Notes under the pieces: generated by a model | The model's database searches: none | What the model was told of the DNA's origin: nothing | The model's input: only the letters and a program-made list of their open reading frames with translations | Shown here: positions 8,873 to 16,974 of the stretch, one piece after another | How positions within the stretch are numbered: the first letter of the stretch is position 1 | Layout: each line of letters opens with the position of its first letter | Program-made: the position numbers and the translations under genes | From: Pantoea sp050157905 | Lineage (GTDB): Bacteria > Pseudomonadota > Gammaproteobacteria > Enterobacterales > Enterobacteriaceae | Direction: 5' to 3' | DNA: 64,000 nucleotides | Assembly (NCBI RefSeq): GCF_050157905.1 | Contig: NZ_JBKIWZ010000001.1 | Coordinates: 2,480,001 to 2,544,000, forward strand

Positions 8873-9550
8873 ATGCGTAACCAGCCCGGACCACCCAAAG
8901 ATGAAGCCAGCCTGCTGGCGCGCGCCCAGGATTTAGCCGGATTTACGCTGGAGACGCTGGCTGGACGCGCGGGTCTGCCGATGCCTGCCGATCTGAAACG
9001 CGACAAAGGCTGGGTCGGTATGCTGCTGGAGTGGCACCTTGGTGCCAGCGCCGGCAGCAAAGCGGAACAGGATTTTGCGCATCTTGGCATCGAACTGAAA
9101 ACCATCCCGATTGATGCGCAGGGTAAACCGCTGGAAACCACTTTTGTCTGTGTCGCGCCTCTGACCGGCAACAGTGGTGTCACCTGGCAGACCAGCCATG
9201 TACGCCATAAGCTGGCCCGGGTACTCTGGGTCCCGGTGGAAGGCGAACGGACGATCCCGCTGCGGGAACGCCGTGTCGGCGCGCCGCTGCTCTGGAGCCC
9301 GGACGAAAAAGAAGATGAGCTGCTGCGCCAGGACTGGGAAGAGCTGATGGATATGATCGTGCTGGGACGCGTTGAGCAGATCACGGCACGACACGGCGCC
9401 TGGTTGCAGATCCGTCCTAAAGCCGCCAATAGCAGAGCCCTGACCGAAGGGATCGGCGATCAGGGCCAGCCGATCCTGACCCTGCCGCGTGGCTTTTACC
9501 TTAAAAAGAGTTTCACCGGCCCGCTGCTGGCACGCCATTTTCTGCTCTGA
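8873..9550 (+). CDS. mutH: DNA mismatch repair endonuclease MutH
   Basis: Nicks the unmethylated strand at hemimethylated GATC sites during MutS/MutL-directed repair. With the ATG at 8873 it is 225 aa (E. coli 229). An in-frame GTG at 8864 would add three residues, but only the ATG has a partial Shine-Dalgarno (AAGTGAG). The catalytic DEK triad is visible in EQDFAHLGIELKTIP, preceded by LGASAGSKAEQ. ETTFVCVAPLTGNSGVTW and the C-terminal LTLPRGFYLKKSF are family signatures. It lies downstream of the DnaA-box region and is the only gene between that region and ygdQ. Confidence 0.97.
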   Translation: MRNQPGPPKDEASLLARAQDLAGFTLETLAGRAGLPMPADLKRDKGWVGMLLEWHLGASAGSKAEQDFAHLGIELKTIPIDAQGKPLETTFVCVAPLTGNSGVTWQTSHVRHKLARVLWVPVEGERTIPLRERRVGAPLLWSPDEKEDELLRQDWEELMDMIVLGRVEQITARHGAWLQIRPKAANSRALTEGIGDQGQPILTLPRGFYLKKSFTGPLLARHFLL

Positions 9551-9648
9551 ATCGTCTTCCACGCCGACAGGGCCGCAATTTTGCGGGAGATCGGCGAATC
9601 GAATGCGTATAATCGTCGTTTACTTTTCGTTTAGGATTGAATGTCGGT

Positions 9649-10359
9649 ATGTTTGAGTGGATTTCTGACCCCAACGCCTGGCTGGCGCTGGGTACCCTGA
9701 CCATCCTTGAGGTGGTGCTGGGTATTGATAACATCATTTTCCTGTCACTGGTGGTCGCGAAACTGCCGAAACATCAGCAAGCCAGCGCACGCCGCATTGG
9801 GCTGATGGGCGCAATGTTAATGCGTCTGGGTCTGCTGGCTTCCATTGCGTGGGTCGCGCGTCTGACTAACCCGCTCTTCACGCTGATGGACCACCCTTTC
9901 TCTGCACGCGATCTGATTCTGCTGTTCGGTGGCCTGTTCCTGCTCTGGAAATCAAGCATGGAGATCCACGAAACGATCGAGGGCAGCGAAGGCGAACACA
10001 ACACCCGCGTACATTCGTTTCTGGGCGCGATTGTGCAGATCATGATGCTCGACATCATCTTCAGCCTTGACTCCGTAATCACCGCCATCGGCCTGTCCGA
10101 TCATCTGTTCATTATGATGGCGGCGGTCGTGATTGCCGTGATGATGATGATGTTCGCCGCGCGTGCCATTGGCGAGTTCGTGGACCGCCATCCGTCCGTC
10201 AAAATGCTGGCGCTCTCTTTCCTGATCCTGGTTGGTTTTACCCTGATTCTGGAGAGTTTTGCGGTGCATGTACCAAAAGGTTACATTTATTTCGCCATGT
10301 TCTTCTCAATGGCGGTTGAGTGCCTTAATCTGATGCGCAGTAAGAAAAAGCACGCCTGA
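9649..10359 (+). CDS. ygdQ: TerC-family integral membrane protein YgdQ
   Basis: A 236-aa polytopic inner-membrane protein of the TerC family, which includes metal exporters such as Alx/MntP-linked proteins; the substrate of YgdQ is not known. The characteristic motifs ILEVVLGIDNIIFLS (helix 1) and MLDIIFSLDSVITAIG (mid-protein) place acidic residues in the membrane, and about seven hydrophobic segments are visible. I start at ATG 9649 (MFEWISDPNAWLALG), matching E. coli YgdQ; a TTG at 9637 would add four residues without a ribosome site. A TATAAT at 9608-9613 is a plausible -10. A terminator follows the stop. Confidence 0.93.
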   Translation: MFEWISDPNAWLALGTLTILEVVLGIDNIIFLSLVVAKLPKHQQASARRIGLMGAMLMRLGLLASIAWVARLTNPLFTLMDHPFSARDLILLFGGLFLLWKSSMEIHETIEGSEGEHNTRVHSFLGAIVQIMMLDIIFSLDSVITAIGLSDHLFIMMAAVVIAVMMMMFAARAIGEFVDRHPSVKMLALSFLILVGFTLILESFAVHVPKGYIYFAMFFSMAVECLNLMRSKKKHA

Positions 10360-10368
10360 GAAAGTCAA

Positions 10369-10396
10369 GGGCGAGCCTGCTCGCCCGGTTATTTTC
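10369..10396 (+). terminator. Rho-independent terminator after ygdQ
   Basis: A perfect 8-bp GC-rich stem (GGGCGAGC, 2-nt gap, GCTCGCCC at 10369-10386) is followed by GGTTATTTTC. It starts 10 bp after the ygdQ stop. Confidence 0.75.
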
Positions 10397-10477
10397 AGAT
10401 TCCTTCGATTAACCCCGCTGGCAAAACCATTTATTACTACACTTTTTGCAATCGACAATTTGTGAGGATAAGGCGTG

Positions 10478-10696
10478 ATGAGAGGGTTGGCAGGCGCAGC
10501 ACTGATAGTATTAGCCGCAGCATGTTTAAGTGGATGCAGTTCTGATTACGTGATGGCGACCAAAGATGGCCGCATGATCATGACCGAAGGAAAGCCCAGC
10601 ATTGATAAAGAGACGGGCCTGGTTGAATACACCGACCAGACGGGCCACGCCGTACAGATTAACAGTGACGAGGTCTCAACGATCATTGAACGTTAA
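10478..10696 (+). CDS. ygdR: YgdR/YgdI family small lipoprotein
   Basis: A 72-aa lipoprotein, the same length as E. coli YgdR. The signal peptide ends in the lipobox ACLSGC, giving a mature N-terminus CSSDYVMATKDG. The mature part is a single small SH3-like domain of the DUF903 family (DGRMIMTEGKPSIDKETG, then QINSDEVSTIIER). The ATG at 10478 has AGGATAAGG just upstream; a GTG one codon earlier is less likely. Residue +2 is Ser, which predicts outer-membrane sorting. Function is unknown. Confidence 0.92.
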   Translation: MRGLAGAALIVLAAACLSGCSSDYVMATKDGRMIMTEGKPSIDKETGLVEYTDQTGHAVQINSDEVSTIIER

Positions 10697-10710
10697 GTGC
10701 CCGATTTAAC

Positions 10711-10740
10711 CACCTGTCACCGCTTCGCCGCTGACAGGTG
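10711..10740 (+). terminator. Terminator-like hairpin after ygdR
   Basis: A 9-bp perfect inverted repeat (CACCTGTCA/TGACAGGTG, 12-nt loop) begins 15 bp after the ygdR stop. Only ATTT follows, so the U tract is weak. Confidence 0.5.
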
Positions 10741-10836
10741 ATTTCCCCGACTTTTCCCCCTTCCTTCCCCGCCATTGCTCGCGCTATAGTCCCTGAGGAC
10801 ACAACATTCCGTTCCATAAAGAAAAGGACGCTGGCA

Positions 10837-11877
10837 ATGCACTATCATCGTATTCCCCACAGCACGCTGGAAGTGAGTCAGCTGGGACTGGGCACTATGA
10901 CGTTTGGCGAACAGAACAGCGAAGCCGACGCGCATGCTCAGCTGGATTTAGCTATCCGTTCTGGCATCAATCTTATTGATACTGCCGAAATGTATCCGGT
11001 GCCACCGCGCCCGGAAACCCAGGGTCTGACTGAACGCTATATTGGCAGCTGGCTTAAAGCGCGCGGCTGTCGCGACAAAATCATTCTGGCCAGCAAAGTC
11101 GCCGGGCCAACGCGCGGCAGCGATGCCACCATTCGTCCGGATATGGCGCTGGATCGAAAAAATATCCGCGCCGCGCTCGACGCCAGTCTGAAACGCCTGA
11201 ATACCGACTACCTTGACCTTTACCAGCTGCACTGGCCTCAGCGTCAGACTAACTTCTTTGGCAAACTTGGCTATCAGTATAGCGAAACCACTGCGCAGGT
11301 CACGCTGCTGGAGACGCTGGAAGCGCTGACCGAACAGGTTCGCGCCGGTAAAATCCGCTATATCGGAGTGTCGAACGAAACCGCGTGGGGCGTCATGCGC
11401 TACCTGCAGCTGGCAGAGAAACATGAGCTGCCGCGTATCGTCAGCATCCAGAATCCCTACAGCCTGCTGAACCGCAGTTTTGAAGTTGGCCTGGCCGAGA
11501 TCAGCCAGCATGAAGGGGTCGAGCTGCTCGCCTATTCCAGCCTGGCCTTCGGCACGCTGAGCGGTAAATATCTTAATGGCGCACAGCCTGCGGGTGCGCG
11601 CAATACGCTGTTCAGCCGCTTCACCCGTTACAGCGGCGAGCAGTCACAGCAGGCGATTGCCGAATATGTGGCTCTGGCTCAGCAGCATCAGATCGACCCG
11701 TCACAGATGGCGCTTGCCTATGTGCGACAGCAGCCGTTTGTGGCCAGTACACTGTTGGGCGCCACCACGCTTGAGCAGCTGCAGCTGAACATCGACAGCT
11801 TTAATCTGACTTTAAATACAGAGATCCTGGAAGGTATTGAGGCGATTCACCGCCGTTATACCTATCCGGCGCCCTGA
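10837..11877 (+). CDS. tas: Aldo-keto reductase Tas
   Basis: A 346-aa NADP(H)-dependent aldo-keto reductase, identical in length to E. coli Tas, which was named for suppressing a tyrosine auxotrophy; the natural substrate is unknown. Catalytic tetrad residues are visible: Asp and Tyr in NLIDTAEMYPV, Lys in ILASKVAG, and His in YQLHWPQ. The C-terminal cofactor region includes FVASTLLGATTLEQL. The start MHYHRIPHSTLEVSQLG fits the family; the longer open frame upstream (from 10738) lies over the terminator and promoter region. A TATAGT at 10785-10790 is a possible -10. Confidence 0.95.
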   Translation: MHYHRIPHSTLEVSQLGLGTMTFGEQNSEADAHAQLDLAIRSGINLIDTAEMYPVPPRPETQGLTERYIGSWLKARGCRDKIILASKVAGPTRGSDATIRPDMALDRKNIRAALDASLKRLNTDYLDLYQLHWPQRQTNFFGKLGYQYSETTAQVTLLETLEALTEQVRAGKIRYIGVSNETAWGVMRYLQLAEKHELPRIVSIQNPYSLLNRSFEVGLAEISQHEGVELLAYSSLAFGTLSGKYLNGAQPAGARNTLFSRFTRYSGEQSQQAIAEYVALAQQHQIDPSQMALAYVRQQPFVASTLLGATTLEQLQLNIDSFNLTLNTEILEGIEAIHRRYTYPAP

Positions 11878-11913
11878 ATGTGCCTGCCAGCTGCCGTCGG
11901 TGGCTGGCCTCTT

Positions 11914-12366
11914 TTACAGGTCGCGGCAGTAGAGCCTGACAGGCTTGTCAGGATACTCCAGCGCCTCACCCTGTGGCAGCCAGCCAAACCGTTCGTAATA
12001 GCCCGTGAAGGTGGACCATAGCCACAACCGCGGATAGCCCTGTTCCTGAGCCCATGCAATGACATGCTGCTGCAACGCCTCACTCACGCCTTTGCCTCGT
12101 GCCGGTTCATCCACATAGAGAGCCGCCAGCCAGGGAAAGAGATCCTGACGGCTGATGAGGTCGCAGCGCCAGAAGCCGACGGTGCCGATCGCCCTGCCCG
12201 CCTCGATCGCAACAAACGTAATCGGGAATTCAGCACCGTTCAGGCTGCTGTTGACGACGCTTTTAAAAAACGCCCGACTGCTGGCGTCACCAAAGGCGCG
12301 CCACTGCCAGTCAGTAATCTGTTCGGCAAACTGCGGGACTTCGCTGAGCGAAACGATCTTAATCAC
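11914..12366 (-). CDS. GNAT-family N-acetyltransferase
   Basis: A protein of about 150 aa with the GNAT fold. The acetyl-CoA binding motif A is visible as LAALYVDEPARGKGVSEALQ (the R/Q-x-x-G-x-G/A pattern), followed by an aromatic motif B region, WSTFTGYYERFGW. I start at GTG 12366, which has AAGGA seven bases upstream; GTG 12372 is also possible. The substrate cannot be told. In E. coli the tas-lysA interval carries lplT, aas and galR; this gene occupies that place here. Confidence 0.85.
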   Translation of the reverse strand: MIKIVSLSEVPQFAEQITDWQWRAFGDASSRAFFKSVVNSSLNGAEFPITFVAIEAGRAIGTVGFWRCDLISRQDLFPWLAALYVDEPARGKGVSEALQQHVIAWAQEQGYPRLWLWSTFTGYYERFGWLPQGEALEYPDKPVRLYCRDL

Positions 12367-12461
12367 ATTCACATCCTTTAAAGGGAGCACTGTGCGGATG
12401 ACGATATTGCTGAAGCCTGCGCCAGAAAAGGCAATCTCTTCGGTCACAGGGCGCAGACGTG

Positions 12462-12491
12462 AAACTGCCCGCTAAGCAGAGCGGGCAGTTT
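12462..12491 (-). terminator. Terminator hairpin after lysA
   Basis: A 12-bp perfect inverted repeat (AAACTGCCCGCT/AGCGGGCAGTTT, 6-nt loop) lies 41 bp downstream of the lysA stop. The stem itself ends in TTT on both strands, so it could work in both directions. Confidence 0.75.
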
Positions 12492-12531
12492 ATGAGGTGG
12501 CACAGAGGCGGCGTGCTGGCCGCCGGGAAGA

Positions 12532-13788
12532 TTAGCCGATTTCCAGTGCCAGCAACGACTGGATTGTCTGCGCGCGGCGGATTTCACGCGGCTGGCCCTG
12601 CTCAAACAGCACTTCGGGGATCAGCGGGCGGCTGTTGTAGTTAGAGGACATCGAAGCACCATAAGCACCGGTGTCATGAAAGACCAGGTAATCGCCTACT
12701 TTTGCCGCCGGAAGCGCGCGCGGCTCGACCATGCCGCCTTCCAGCTGGGTAAAGACATCGCCCGATTCGCACAGCGGACCCGCAACCACCGTATCGACAG
12801 TCTGCTGCGCATCAATCGTCCGCCCGTCGCCCGTCATCAGCGAAATATGGTGATAGCTGCCGTACATCGAAGGGCGCATCAGGTCACTGAAACCGGCATC
12901 GACCAGCACGAAGTGACGGCTTCCCATCGACTTCACCGCCCGGACCTGCGACACCAGCACACCCGCCTCGGCCACCAGGAAGCGCCCCGGTTCGATCTCC
13001 AGTTTGATCGCATGGCCCAGGTGCTGCGCGATGCGCTGCCGTGCCGCATCCCAGAGTCCGAAGTAGTGTGCGGTATCGATCGCCTCTTCGCCATAGCGGT
13101 ATGGCACAGAGAGGCCGCCGCCTGCAGAGATCGCCGTGAGATCCTGACCGGAGGCCACCACCAGTTCCACCATCGCATCGCACACCTGCTGCAGATGCCC
13201 ATAGTCCACGCCTGAGCCGATGTGCATGTGAATGCCCACCAGTTTCAGGCCATGCTGCGCAATCGCGGCCAGCGCCTCTTCCAGGTCACCATGCCAGATG
13301 CCATGCTTGCTGTTTTCACCGCCGGTATTGGTTTTCTGGCTGTGACCATGACCAAAGCCAGGGTTGACCCGCAGCCACACCGCATGTTCTGGCGACATCG
13401 CGCCCAGCTGATGCAGCATATCGATTGATCCGGCATTCACCGGCACCTTCAGCGCCGTGACCCGCTCCAGCGTCGGCTGGTCAAACAGATCGGCGGTAAA
13501 GACGATCTCATCACCACCGGGCTGATAACCGGCGGCCAGCGCACGTTCAATTTCGCCCAGTGAGACCGAATCCACCTTCACGCCTGCCGCGCGCATCAGG
13601 CGCAGAATATGGATATTCGAGCAGGCTTTCTGTGCAAAGCGCACTACATCAAACGCCTGCAGCTGGGCAATCCGCGCCTCAATAATCTGCGCATCATAAG
13701 CCCAGAATGGCCCGGCATAACGGCGTGCCAGCGGCAGCAGATGCGCGGCGTTGAGCGCGGTTTCGGTATTCTGTAAAGGACGTGGCAT
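12532..13788 (-). CDS. lysA: Diaminopimelate decarboxylase
   Basis: Last step of lysine synthesis: decarboxylates meso-diaminopimelate to L-lysine with PLP. It has 418 aa (E. coli 420). The PLP lysine is in VVRFAQKACSNIHILRLM, the glycine-rich phosphate-binding loop is SAGGGLSVPY, and the C-terminal active-site cysteine is in GPLCESGDVF. AGGAG stands seven bases before the ATG. It is divergent from lysR with a 102-bp gap, the classical arrangement in which LysR with DAP activates lysA and represses itself. Confidence 0.97.
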   Translation of the reverse strand: MPRPLQNTETALNAAHLLPLARRYAGPFWAYDAQIIEARIAQLQAFDVVRFAQKACSNIHILRLMRAAGVKVDSVSLGEIERALAAGYQPGGDEIVFTADLFDQPTLERVTALKVPVNAGSIDMLHQLGAMSPEHAVWLRVNPGFGHGHSQKTNTGGENSKHGIWHGDLEEALAAIAQHGLKLVGIHMHIGSGVDYGHLQQVCDAMVELVVASGQDLTAISAGGGLSVPYRYGEEAIDTAHYFGLWDAARQRIAQHLGHAIKLEIEPGRFLVAEAGVLVSQVRAVKSMGSRHFVLVDAGFSDLMRPSMYGSYHHISLMTGDGRTIDAQQTVDTVVAGPLCESGDVFTQLEGGMVEPRALPAAKVGDYLVFHDTGAYGASMSSNYNSRPLIPEVLFEQGQPREIRRAQTIQSLLALEIG

Positions 13789-13890
13789 AGCAGTTCTCCT
13801 GTGGCGATAACGGCATTAAGCCAGAAACATGCCATAGCGAAAAATATCTGTTTTAATAGCATCTATGCAGAATGGATATAGGTAGCAGCT
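13789..13890. promoter_or_regulatory. Divergent lysA/lysR control region
   Basis: This 102-bp AT-rich gap must hold both promoters and, by analogy with E. coli, the LysR binding site. I did not identify a specific operator or a convincing -10/-35 pair. Confidence 0.5.
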
Positions 13891-14811
13891 GTGGCAAACA
13901 TAAACTGGCGGCATATTGAGGTCTTTCACGCAGTAATGACCAGCGGCAACCTGACCCAGGCGGCCACGCTACTTCACACATCACAACCGACCGTGAGCCG
14001 GGAGCTGGCGCGCCTGGAGCAGCAACTGGGGCTGGCGCTGTTCGCCCGGGTGCGCGGTCGTCTGCAGCCTACGGTGCAGGGTCTGCGACTGTTTGAAGAG
14101 GTGCAGCGATCCTGGTATGGACTGGACCGCATCATGGAGGCCGCCGAGGGGCTGCGCCAGTTCCGCCAGGGTGAGCTGTCGATTGCCTGCCTGCCCGTCT
14201 TTTCGCAGTCGCTGCTGCCGCCGCTGTGCCAGCCTTTTTTGCAGCGCTACCCGGATGTCAGTCTGAATGTCATTCCGCAGGAGTCGCCGCTGCTGGAAGA
14301 GTGGCTTTCCGCGCAGCGTTATGACCTTGGCTTAACCGAAACCCAGCACGCCCCGGCCGGTACGGATCGCTTTGCCCTGCTGACCTGCGACGAGGTGTGT
14401 GTATTGCCGCAGCAGCATCCCTTATGCGAGCGTGACGAGCTGACGCCACACGATTTTGCAGGCGAAAAGTATGTCAGCCTGTCGCGCAGCGACAGCTATC
14501 GCCAGTTGCTGGATACGCTGTTTCAGGAACAGGGCGTCGAACGACGGCTGGTGATGGAGACGCACAGCGCGGCCTCCGTATGCGCAATGGTCAGAGCGGG
14601 CGTGGGGATTTCGATCGTAAATCCGCTGACGGCGCTGGATTACGCTGACAGCGGCGTGGTGATGCGTAAGTTCAGTGTGGCGGTGCCGTTTACCGTCAGT
14701 CTTGTGAGGCCCTGTCACCGTCCCGCCTCGGCGCTGGTTGACGCTTTTGTCACTCACCTGCAGCAGCAGGTAAGTGACTTTCCAGCCCGGATCGCTGCGC
14801 GTCTGACTTAA
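13891..14811 (+). CDS. lysR: LysR, transcriptional activator of lysA
   Basis: A 306-aa LysR-type regulator (E. coli 311). The N-terminal winged HTH spans about residues 5-65 (FHAVMTSGNLTQAATLLHTS, then QPTVSRELARLEQQLG). The C-terminal inducer domain contains ACLPVFSQSLLPPLCQPF and HSAASVCAMVRAGVGISIVN, nearly identical to E. coli LysR. The start is GTG 13891. It is divergent from lysA, its known target, and its 3' end overlaps the convergent MFS gene by 4 bp. Confidence 0.96.
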   Translation: MANINWRHIEVFHAVMTSGNLTQAATLLHTSQPTVSRELARLEQQLGLALFARVRGRLQPTVQGLRLFEEVQRSWYGLDRIMEAAEGLRQFRQGELSIACLPVFSQSLLPPLCQPFLQRYPDVSLNVIPQESPLLEEWLSAQRYDLGLTETQHAPAGTDRFALLTCDEVCVLPQQHPLCERDELTPHDFAGEKYVSLSRSDSYRQLLDTLFQEQGVERRLVMETHSAASVCAMVRAGVGISIVNPLTALDYADSGVVMRKFSVAVPFTVSLVRPCHRPASALVDAFVTHLQQQVSDFPARIAARLT

Positions 14812-15971
14812 GCGCGGACGCTGGCGGTCGCACGACCTGATTTACGGAAGGTGAACAGGCAGATCAGCAGGCCGATAACGGCCAGCGCAGCCGCGGCAAC
14901 CGGCACCGCCGTCAGGCCAAATCCTTCGCCAATCACGGCTCCGCCCACCCAGGCACCCAGCGCGTTGCCGACGTTAAATGCCGAAATGTTCAGGGTGGAA
15001 ACCAGATTAGGCGCCTCTTTACCGTGACGCACCACGTTGATCTGCAGACCGGGCACGGTAGCAAAAGTGGCCATCGCCCACAGGAACAGGGTAATCTCGG
15101 CCAGCCACAGCGCATGGCTGGTCCAGCTGAACAGCAGCGAGAAGATAGCGATCAGGGAGAAGCTGAGGATCAGGCTAAAGGAGACTTTCCAGTCGGCCAG
15201 CCGGCCGCCGAGAATATTACCGACCGTCAGGCCTGCGCCAATCAGGAACAGCGTCCAGCTTACGCCACGACCGCTGATACCGGTTACCTCTGTCAGCAGC
15301 GGCGCAATATAACTGAACAGTGCGAACATCGCCGCAGCAAAAAACACCGTCATCAGTAAGGAGAGCCACAGTTTACCGTTAGCCAGCGCACCAATTTCAC
15401 TCGCCAGATGAACCGGTTTTTCCTGTCTGTTCTGCGGCAGACTCACGATCAGGGCGATAAACGCCAGCACACCAATTATTGCCACGCCCCAGAAGGTCGC
15501 GCGCCAGCCAAACATCTGTCCAAAACTGGTGCCCAGCGGCACGCCGAGCACGTTGGCTAAGGTGAGTCCGGTAAACATCAGCGCCACGGCAGACGCCTGA
15601 CGATCGGCAGGCACCAGACTGGCCGCGACCACCGCGCCGATACCGAAAAACGCACCGTGACAGAGCGCAGTAACGATCCGGGCCAGCATCAGCAGGTGAT
15701 AGTTATAGGCCAGCGCGCACAGCAGGTTGCCGATGATGAAGATGACCATCAGCAGAATCAGCGTTTTTTTGCGCGGCAGCCGTGCGGTCAGCAGCGCCAT
15801 AATTGGCGCACCGATCGCCACACCCAGCGCATAGCCGCTGATCAGCCAGCCCGCCGACGGAATGGACACCTGAAGGTCGCGAGCCACCTCCGGCAGCAGT
15901 CCCATAATGACAAACTCCGTGGTTCCGATGGCAAACGCACTCAGCGCCAGCGCCAGTAATGCTACAGGCAT
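14808..15971 (-). CDS. MFS transporter, AraJ/YdhP-like DHA1 family
   Basis: A 387-aa inner-membrane protein with 12 predicted helices. FAIGTTEFVIMGLLPEVARD in helix 1 is the hallmark of the AraJ/YdhP group, and helix 4 carries TALCHGAFFGIGAVVAASLV. LTLANVLGVPLGTSFGQMFG marks helix 5 (antiporter motif C), which points to proton-coupled efflux. Drug or sugar export is possible, but the substrate cannot be inferred. It is convergent with lysR. It is not part of the E. coli lysR neighbourhood, so it is a lineage-specific gene here. Confidence 0.88.
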   Translation of the reverse strand: MPVALLALALSAFAIGTTEFVIMGLLPEVARDLQVSIPSAGWLISGYALGVAIGAPIMALLTARLPRKKTLILLMVIFIIGNLLCALAYNYHLLMLARIVTALCHGAFFGIGAVVAASLVPADRQASAVALMFTGLTLANVLGVPLGTSFGQMFGWRATFWGVAIIGVLAFIALIVSLPQNRQEKPVHLASEIGALANGKLWLSLLMTVFFAAAMFALFSYIAPLLTEVTGISGRGVSWTLFLIGAGLTVGNILGGRLADWKVSFSLILSFSLIAIFSLLFSWTSHALWLAEITLFLWAMATFATVPGLQINVVRHGKEAPNLVSTLNISAFNVGNALGAWVGGAVIGEGFGLTAVPVAAAALAVIGLLICLFTFRKSGRATASVRA

Positions 15972-16104
15972 AACTCTCTCCCGGTCTTATTTGCAGGTGA
16001 ACCGCGCAACTGCGCAGCGACGCGACGCGCTATAAAATTTGATCTGCGTCACGCGAAGTATTACAGCATAACCCCGATGCACGACATAGCCTGTACGCCG
16101 CAAA

Positions 16105-16131
16105 GGATTATTGCCTGGAACGCAATAATCC
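16105..16131. repeat. 10-bp perfect inverted repeat between the MFS gene and the lipoprotein protease gene
   Basis: GGATTATTGC at 16105-16114 and GCAATAATCC at 16122-16131 are separated by 7 bp. No T tract follows on plus, and only TTT on minus. It lies about 134 bp upstream of the MFS start and 169 bp upstream of the lipoprotein start, so it could be an operator or a hairpin. The rest of 15972-16299 shows no gene. Confidence 0.6.
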
Positions 16132-16299
16132 CAGGGATTCGCTGCTGTGATAACCACCCCGGCTGACCATATCGGGTTGTAATTTTTCACTCAGCGTTTA
16201 CGCTTTTTAACCGGGCATGGATTAATAAATCCGTAGCCTTGCCGATATATCCCTGATGAATAGCCATTTAATCATCCATTTCTGACGCAGGGAGAGAGA

Positions 16300-16926
16300 A
16301 TGCAACGACTTATAGCCTTGCTGGTTTTTGGCTTAACAGGTTGCTCAGTCGGTCATTATGAGTACAGTCGGGAAGCAGAAAAACGGGTTGATATGACGGT
16401 GACCGGTATTCCCACCATACTGGGTTTAGGTACGCTAGGTACCACCATCCCGCTCACGCCGGAGTACAGTCTGACCGCCGCGCACGTGGCGAAATTTTCG
16501 CTTTACCGGGTCAAAGCCTGGCATCCGGAATGCGATCTGGCCGTGGTTTACCATAGGAACAGCGAACAGAATCTGCCCCCCAGCTTTCGCAACAGCCATA
16601 TCGGTGACCAGGTGAATCTCTACGGCTACAGTTTTATTTCCGCTATGCCGGTCAGCTCCAGTGGGCAGAACCTGATTAATACCACGCTGGCCAATAGCTG
16701 GAATAAACCCGCGTGCGTCGTGGTCGCGGCCAATGCGGGGGTGGTAAAAGGCATGTCGGGCGGCGCGGTGTATAACGCCTCTGACGACACGCTGGCAGGT
16801 GTGATTATTGGTTACAGCAATAACATTGATGACAACGCCACCGGCAAAACGCTCTATAAGAACGTAGCGCTCTATGTGCCATACGCGCGTTTTGAAACCT
16901 GGCTGCATCAGGTGATTAAATCCTGA
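16300..16926 (+). CDS. Trypsin-like serine protease lipoprotein
   Basis: A 208-aa predicted lipoprotein with a chymotrypsin-fold protease signature. The signal peptide ends in the lipobox FGLTGC (lipidated Cys15). The catalytic triad is complete in family order: His62 in LTAAHVAKF, Asp79 in ECDLAVVYH and Ser153 in VKGMSGGAVYN (GxSGG). Mature residue +2 is Ser, predicting outer-membrane sorting. AGGGAGAGAGA precedes the ATG. It is convergent with the fimbrial adhesin gene 49 bp away. A second, broken copy lies at the far side of the fimbrial cluster. The substrate is unknown, and proteolytic activity is inferred from motifs only. Confidence 0.8.
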   Translation: MQRLIALLVFGLTGCSVGHYEYSREAEKRVDMTVTGIPTILGLGTLGTTIPLTPEYSLTAAHVAKFSLYRVKAWHPECDLAVVYHRNSEQNLPPSFRNSHIGDQVNLYGYSFISAMPVSSSGQNLINTTLANSWNKPACVVVAANAGVVKGMSGGAVYNASDDTLAGVIIGYSNNIDDNATGKTLYKNVALYVPYARFETWLHQVIKS

Positions 16927-16974
16927 TATTGATGCATCCTGAGCAGCCGGTTGAATCAGAACGACCCTTGTGTG

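Noticed and set aside
15987..16190. 67-codon minus-strand frame between the MFS and lipoprotein genes
   Set aside because: No ribosome site or homology; it includes the inverted repeat at 16105-16131.
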